Below are positions 34,154 to 36,441 of a stretch of 36,441 bases of DNA, in pieces. A program made the translations under genes and the position numbers. The notes beneath the pieces were generated by a model that saw only the letters and a program-made list of their open reading frames with translations, was not told the origin of the DNA and ran no database searches. The stretch spans positions 1-36,441 of IMG/VR virus record IMGVR_UViG_3300032291_003652. One strand, 5' to 3'. The stretch comes from a virus. Within the stretch, counting starts at the first letter, position 1. Each line of letters starts with the position of its first letter.

Positions 34154-35997
34154 TATTTTGCTCCTTGTTGCGCTTGTTGTTGTGCCATTTGCTCCTGACG
34201 TTGCGCTAAACGTTCCAGTACTTTCTCTTTATTTGGATATTCGAGACGTGTAAGAACCTCCTCCTCGTCGATGATCCCGCGATCAAATAGAGATAGAGCC
34301 TTTCTTTCCACGTCAGCGATCTCGAACGGCAAGTCAGACCCGGTTTTCACCCGTAGGTCAAAATCACCGTTGACGATAAATTTCTTGATGTCTCCCTCGA
34401 TCAGCTCACGACTATTGGGATTCTCGATATAGGGCTGAACATAAGCAGTTTTCTGACCGTTCTCGTCTGGCTCCATGCTCATCTTAAAATATTGCTGAGC
34501 ACCTTCATTATTGGTGATCCGAAACACTCGAGGAGCACTGTAAAACTGAAAAACCCGATTGATATACTGGCGACCAACGGTTGTCAGATATGCGTCAAGA
34601 TTGCGCTGCTTTTGCCGGATCCTGACCCTACTTTCGTTGATCAGTTGTTCGATTGCTGATGCTGCAGTCACGCCACCAGGAGAAACCCCTTGGCTAAACT
34701 CGTTGTTGCCGCTCATGCCGTTGAACCAGTTCACCATTCGATCTAAGATCTGCAAAAATCCCGGGTTGATGCCAACGCCTTGCTCACGTCTCACGTCAGA
34801 TCCAGGGTTTTTCTGAACGACGTTTCCTGGCTGGTTAGTCAAATTGTCAGTATCGACCCGGCTGTTACTGTCCACTATCCAGATTGGATTTCCCATGACC
34901 GCAAGAGAATCAATTGTGAAAGCTAAGATCTTATTGAACACCATTTGCGGGTTTTCAAGCTGTTCGACTTCGCTAATTCCATAAAATTCTCGCGGCAAAA
35001 CATAGTTACAATAGCGGGAAAATGGTATGAGGCCATCGGAAAAATCCAATGGTCCATCGGAAAGCACTACGCCATTAGCAATGACCAAATGGCGCCCATT
35101 GGGATACTTTTTCTTGACGACAAACTTGTTAATCTCAGAGCCGTCCTCAGCCTTTTCCTTTTCCTCGATTTGCTCAACGTCCTGAGGCTTAAGGTAGGCA
35201 TGGATAACGAGTGTTCTGTCGGTGGCTTGCTCATCATAGGTCCCACTGTCAAATTTCGTCGATGGCAGCTGAACGTCTTTGGACCTCCAATCGACAAATT
35301 TTGCTGAACCTAAGTCGGTTTTTTTGCGTCTTAAGGTATCAACAACGTCAGGCTTAATCATGTCAGAGCGTTTTGGATATTCGCGTCTCAGCCTCGAGGT
35401 TTGTTCAGGGTAAGCGTAGAAAAAACCCTCTGAATTTTTGTCGTTTATGTCATTGCAGCATGGGTCAGGGTAGCAATAAAACGGATCGCACGATTCATAC
35501 AGTGGAGCACCAAGTCCAAAGTTGAAATCGTGGTCATAACCCATTTGGGAAAACCCGGTCCCATAGAGGTATCCGTCAAGAATCACGGCTAGCACCACTT
35601 GCAGCCAGTTGTGCTTTTCCCAATCTGCATCTGAGATCTTGTCGAGAATGTCCGCGAGCTCTCGATCAGATGGCTCTTGTGGCAAGAACGTAAACTTTGG
35701 ACGGGCATCAGTCTGAAGCGGTGCCTGGCTTTGGATTGTCTGAAAAATCATGTTTACGATTTCACCGGAGATCCAGCTAGGTCTCTTTGTCGCCCACTGT
35801 TTTCCGCGAAACATGTAATAATAATCAAGCCACCTGCGGTCATACATGTTGCGATAGCGTTTAAAGCGGAAAAATTCTTTCATTACCGCTTTAACAAGAT
35901 CTTGTTCTGGCTTGGGAATATCGTTGTTGGATTGCTCAATTTTGCCTAGGGCTTGATCATAACTCGTCAGCTGCTCTGTTATTCCCGACATTCGCAT
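34153..35997 (-). CDS. Portal protein
   Basis: A 614-residue protein; the ring at the unique vertex through which DNA enters and leaves. Conserved pieces include YRNMYDRRWLDYYYMFRGKQW (about 43-63), WISGEIVNMIFQTIQSQ, the acidic WEKHNWLQVVLAVILDGYLYGTG region, the P-loop-like SQGVSPGGVTAASAIEQLI wing (about 450) and a Gln-rich C-terminus. Size and the following scaffold and capsid genes support the call. The start region overlaps the zinc-ribbon gene by about 41 bases; ATG 35991 is an alternative. Confidence 0.85.
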   Translation of the reverse strand: MRMSGITEQLTSYDQALGKIEQSNNDIPKPEQDLVKAVMKEFFRFKRYRNMYDRRWLDYYYMFRGKQWATKRPSWISGEIVNMIFQTIQSQAPLQTDARPKFTFLPQEPSDRELADILDKISDADWEKHNWLQVVLAVILDGYLYGTGFSQMGYDHDFNFGLGAPLYESCDPFYCYPDPCCNDINDKNSEGFFYAYPEQTSRLRREYPKRSDMIKPDVVDTLRRKKTDLGSAKFVDWRSKDVQLPSTKFDSGTYDEQATDRTLVIHAYLKPQDVEQIEEKEKAEDGSEINKFVVKKKYPNGRHLVIANGVVLSDGPLDFSDGLIPFSRYCNYVLPREFYGISEVEQLENPQMVFNKILAFTIDSLAVMGNPIWIVDSNSRVDTDNLTNQPGNVVQKNPGSDVRREQGVGINPGFLQILDRMVNWFNGMSGNNEFSQGVSPGGVTAASAIEQLINESRVRIRQKQRNLDAYLTTVGRQYINRVFQFYSAPRVFRITNNEGAQQYFKMSMEPDENGQKTAYVQPYIENPNSRELIEGDIKKFIVNGDFDLRVKTGSDLPFEIADVERKALSLFDRGIIDEEEVLTRLEYPNKEKVLERLAQRQEQMAQQQAQQGAK

Positions 35998-36352
35998 TGA
36001 CCTCGATTGGCTTTGTTAGTTCATCCCAGCTATCTTTCCTTTTTTTCTCTCGGAAAGAATCAAAATGCTTATGGATGGTCTCGGCATTTTCAGTGCCGAT
36101 TTCTTCAAGCCCACGATCCTTTGCTAGTCGGTTTCTTTGTGCTGCGCTATTGACAACACACCCGAGGCCTGGACAGTAGTAGGATTCGAACGGTTTTTCT
36201 CCGGTAAAATAAACTCGCCCGATCCGACGACAAGAACTATCTAATAGATTACCACAATTGATACAATTTTCAATCCTGTCTATTCCGTTGAAAGATTTTA
36301 CAATATCGAATTCGATTCCGCAACCTGGACATTCGTATGGATAGCTAGGCAT
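35957..36352 (-). CDS. FmdB-type zinc-ribbon protein
   Basis: A 131-residue protein with an N-terminal FmdB/zinc-ribbon motif: MPSYPYECPGCGIEF and a second CINCG pair near residues 31-35. It is followed by another CPGLGC pair and a charged helical tail. Zinc ribbons of this type occur in small bacterial regulators and are often found between terL and the portal in podovirus genomes. Start at 36352 is chosen because it matches the family start and has AAGGAAAG upstream; a longer frame to 36412 lies in terL. It overlaps terL by 8 bases through the circular junction and the portal start by about 41 bases. Confidence 0.72.
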   Translation of the reverse strand: MPSYPYECPGCGIEFDIVKSFNGIDRIENCINCGNLLDSSCRRIGRVYFTGEKPFESYYCPGLGCVVNSAAQRNRLAKDRGLEEIGTENAETIHKHFDSFREKKRKDSWDELTKPIEVNANVGNNRAADEL

Positions 36353-36441
36353 ACTCTTTCCTTTTACGCATAAGTTTTTTGATCCGCTCAGAGTGGTGAA
36401 GCTGATGATCATGTTTTTGATCGCCAGGTCTAACGATAGAG
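36319..36441. repeat. Terminal direct repeat, right copy
   Basis: Identical to bases 1-123. See the left copy. The unique genome is therefore 36,318 bases. Whether this repeat is a true physical terminal repeat or an assembly overlap of a circular or permuted genome cannot be told from one copy of the sequence. Confidence 0.95.
36345..36441 (-). CDS. terL: Terminase large subunit, duplicated 3' end
   Basis: The last 97 bases of terL repeated at the window end by the terminal repeat. It is continuous with the complete gene at 27-1337 when the ends are merged, and it is not an independent gene. Confidence 0.9.
   Translation of the reverse strand, partial: SIVRPGDQKHDHQLHHSERIKKLMRKRKEYA

Noticed and set aside
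36178-36200. tRNA T-arm-like GTTCGAATCC on the minus strand
   Set aside because: It lies within the coding sequence of the zinc-ribbon protein and no acceptor, D or anticodon stems can be folded around it.

Overview
The window is a complete, circularly closed or terminally redundant genome of a tailed bacteriophage. Its first 123 bases recur exactly as its last 123, leaving 36,318 unique bases. Joining the ends makes one continuous leftward run in which terL overlaps a zinc-ribbon gene by 8 bases. The tail genes lack a tape measure, tube or sheath. They instead include a short adaptor, a large hub-like protein, Gly/Ala-rich and coiled-coil internal proteins and a fibre, which points to a podovirus-like virion. 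No tRNA, DNA polymerase, RNA polymerase, helicase, complete integrase or recognisable endolysin was seen. Several lipoproteins, a Fis-type helix-turn-helix protein and nonulosonate-like sugar genes fit a Gram-negative host, but the host cannot be named from the sequence.

Layout. From 2768 leftward through the circular junction and down to 20177 runs the packaging and virion cluster: TerS-like, a 72-residue protein, a NeuB-like sugar synthase, TerL, FmdB zinc ribbon, portal, scaffold, major capsid, a small head protein, a DUF115/Maf-like glycosyltransferase candidate, small head/neck proteins, adaptor, hub, internal proteins and fibre. From 19975 to 15060 a second leftward operon, with its own candidate promoter, carries a UDP-GlcNAc 4,6-dehydratase homologue, a Gfo/Idh oxidoreductase, an SpsF-type cytidylyltransferase, a class III aminotransferase and a GNAT acetyltransferase between small membrane proteins. 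From 2863 to 7030 a rightward region carries a Fis-like regulator, a caspase-like His/Cys protein and a tightly overlapping cassette: PseH-like GNAT, acyl carrier protein, short-chain dehydrogenase and AMP-forming acyl ligase. Region 7020-14890 holds Gp157, a probable annealing protein, an orphan integrase arm-binding domain, a winged-helix protein, two ribbon-helix-helix-like gene pairs and three small lipoproteins.

How it may work together. The dehydratase, aminotransferase, acetyltransferases, NeuB-like synthase and cytidylyltransferase are the kinds of enzyme that make CMP-nonulosonic acids of the pseudaminic or legionaminic type. DUF115/Maf proteins are linked to transfer of such sugars onto flagellin Ser/Thr. 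The ACP cassette could supply an unusual acyl group for a sugar amine. The main hypothesis is a phage-encoded pathway that makes an acylated 9-carbon sugar and attaches it either to the phage's own head or tail proteins or to the host surface. The spread of the genes through packaging, head and dedicated operons favours a role integral to the phage.

Small elements are also present: two paralogous 33 and 36 residue single-helix membrane peptides, a 47-residue gene, a 55-residue operon gene, a 13-codon basic mini-ORF at an interleaved divergent promoter pair, an orphan rightward terminator and several palindromic operator candidates. There is no gene-free stretch longer than 300 bases.
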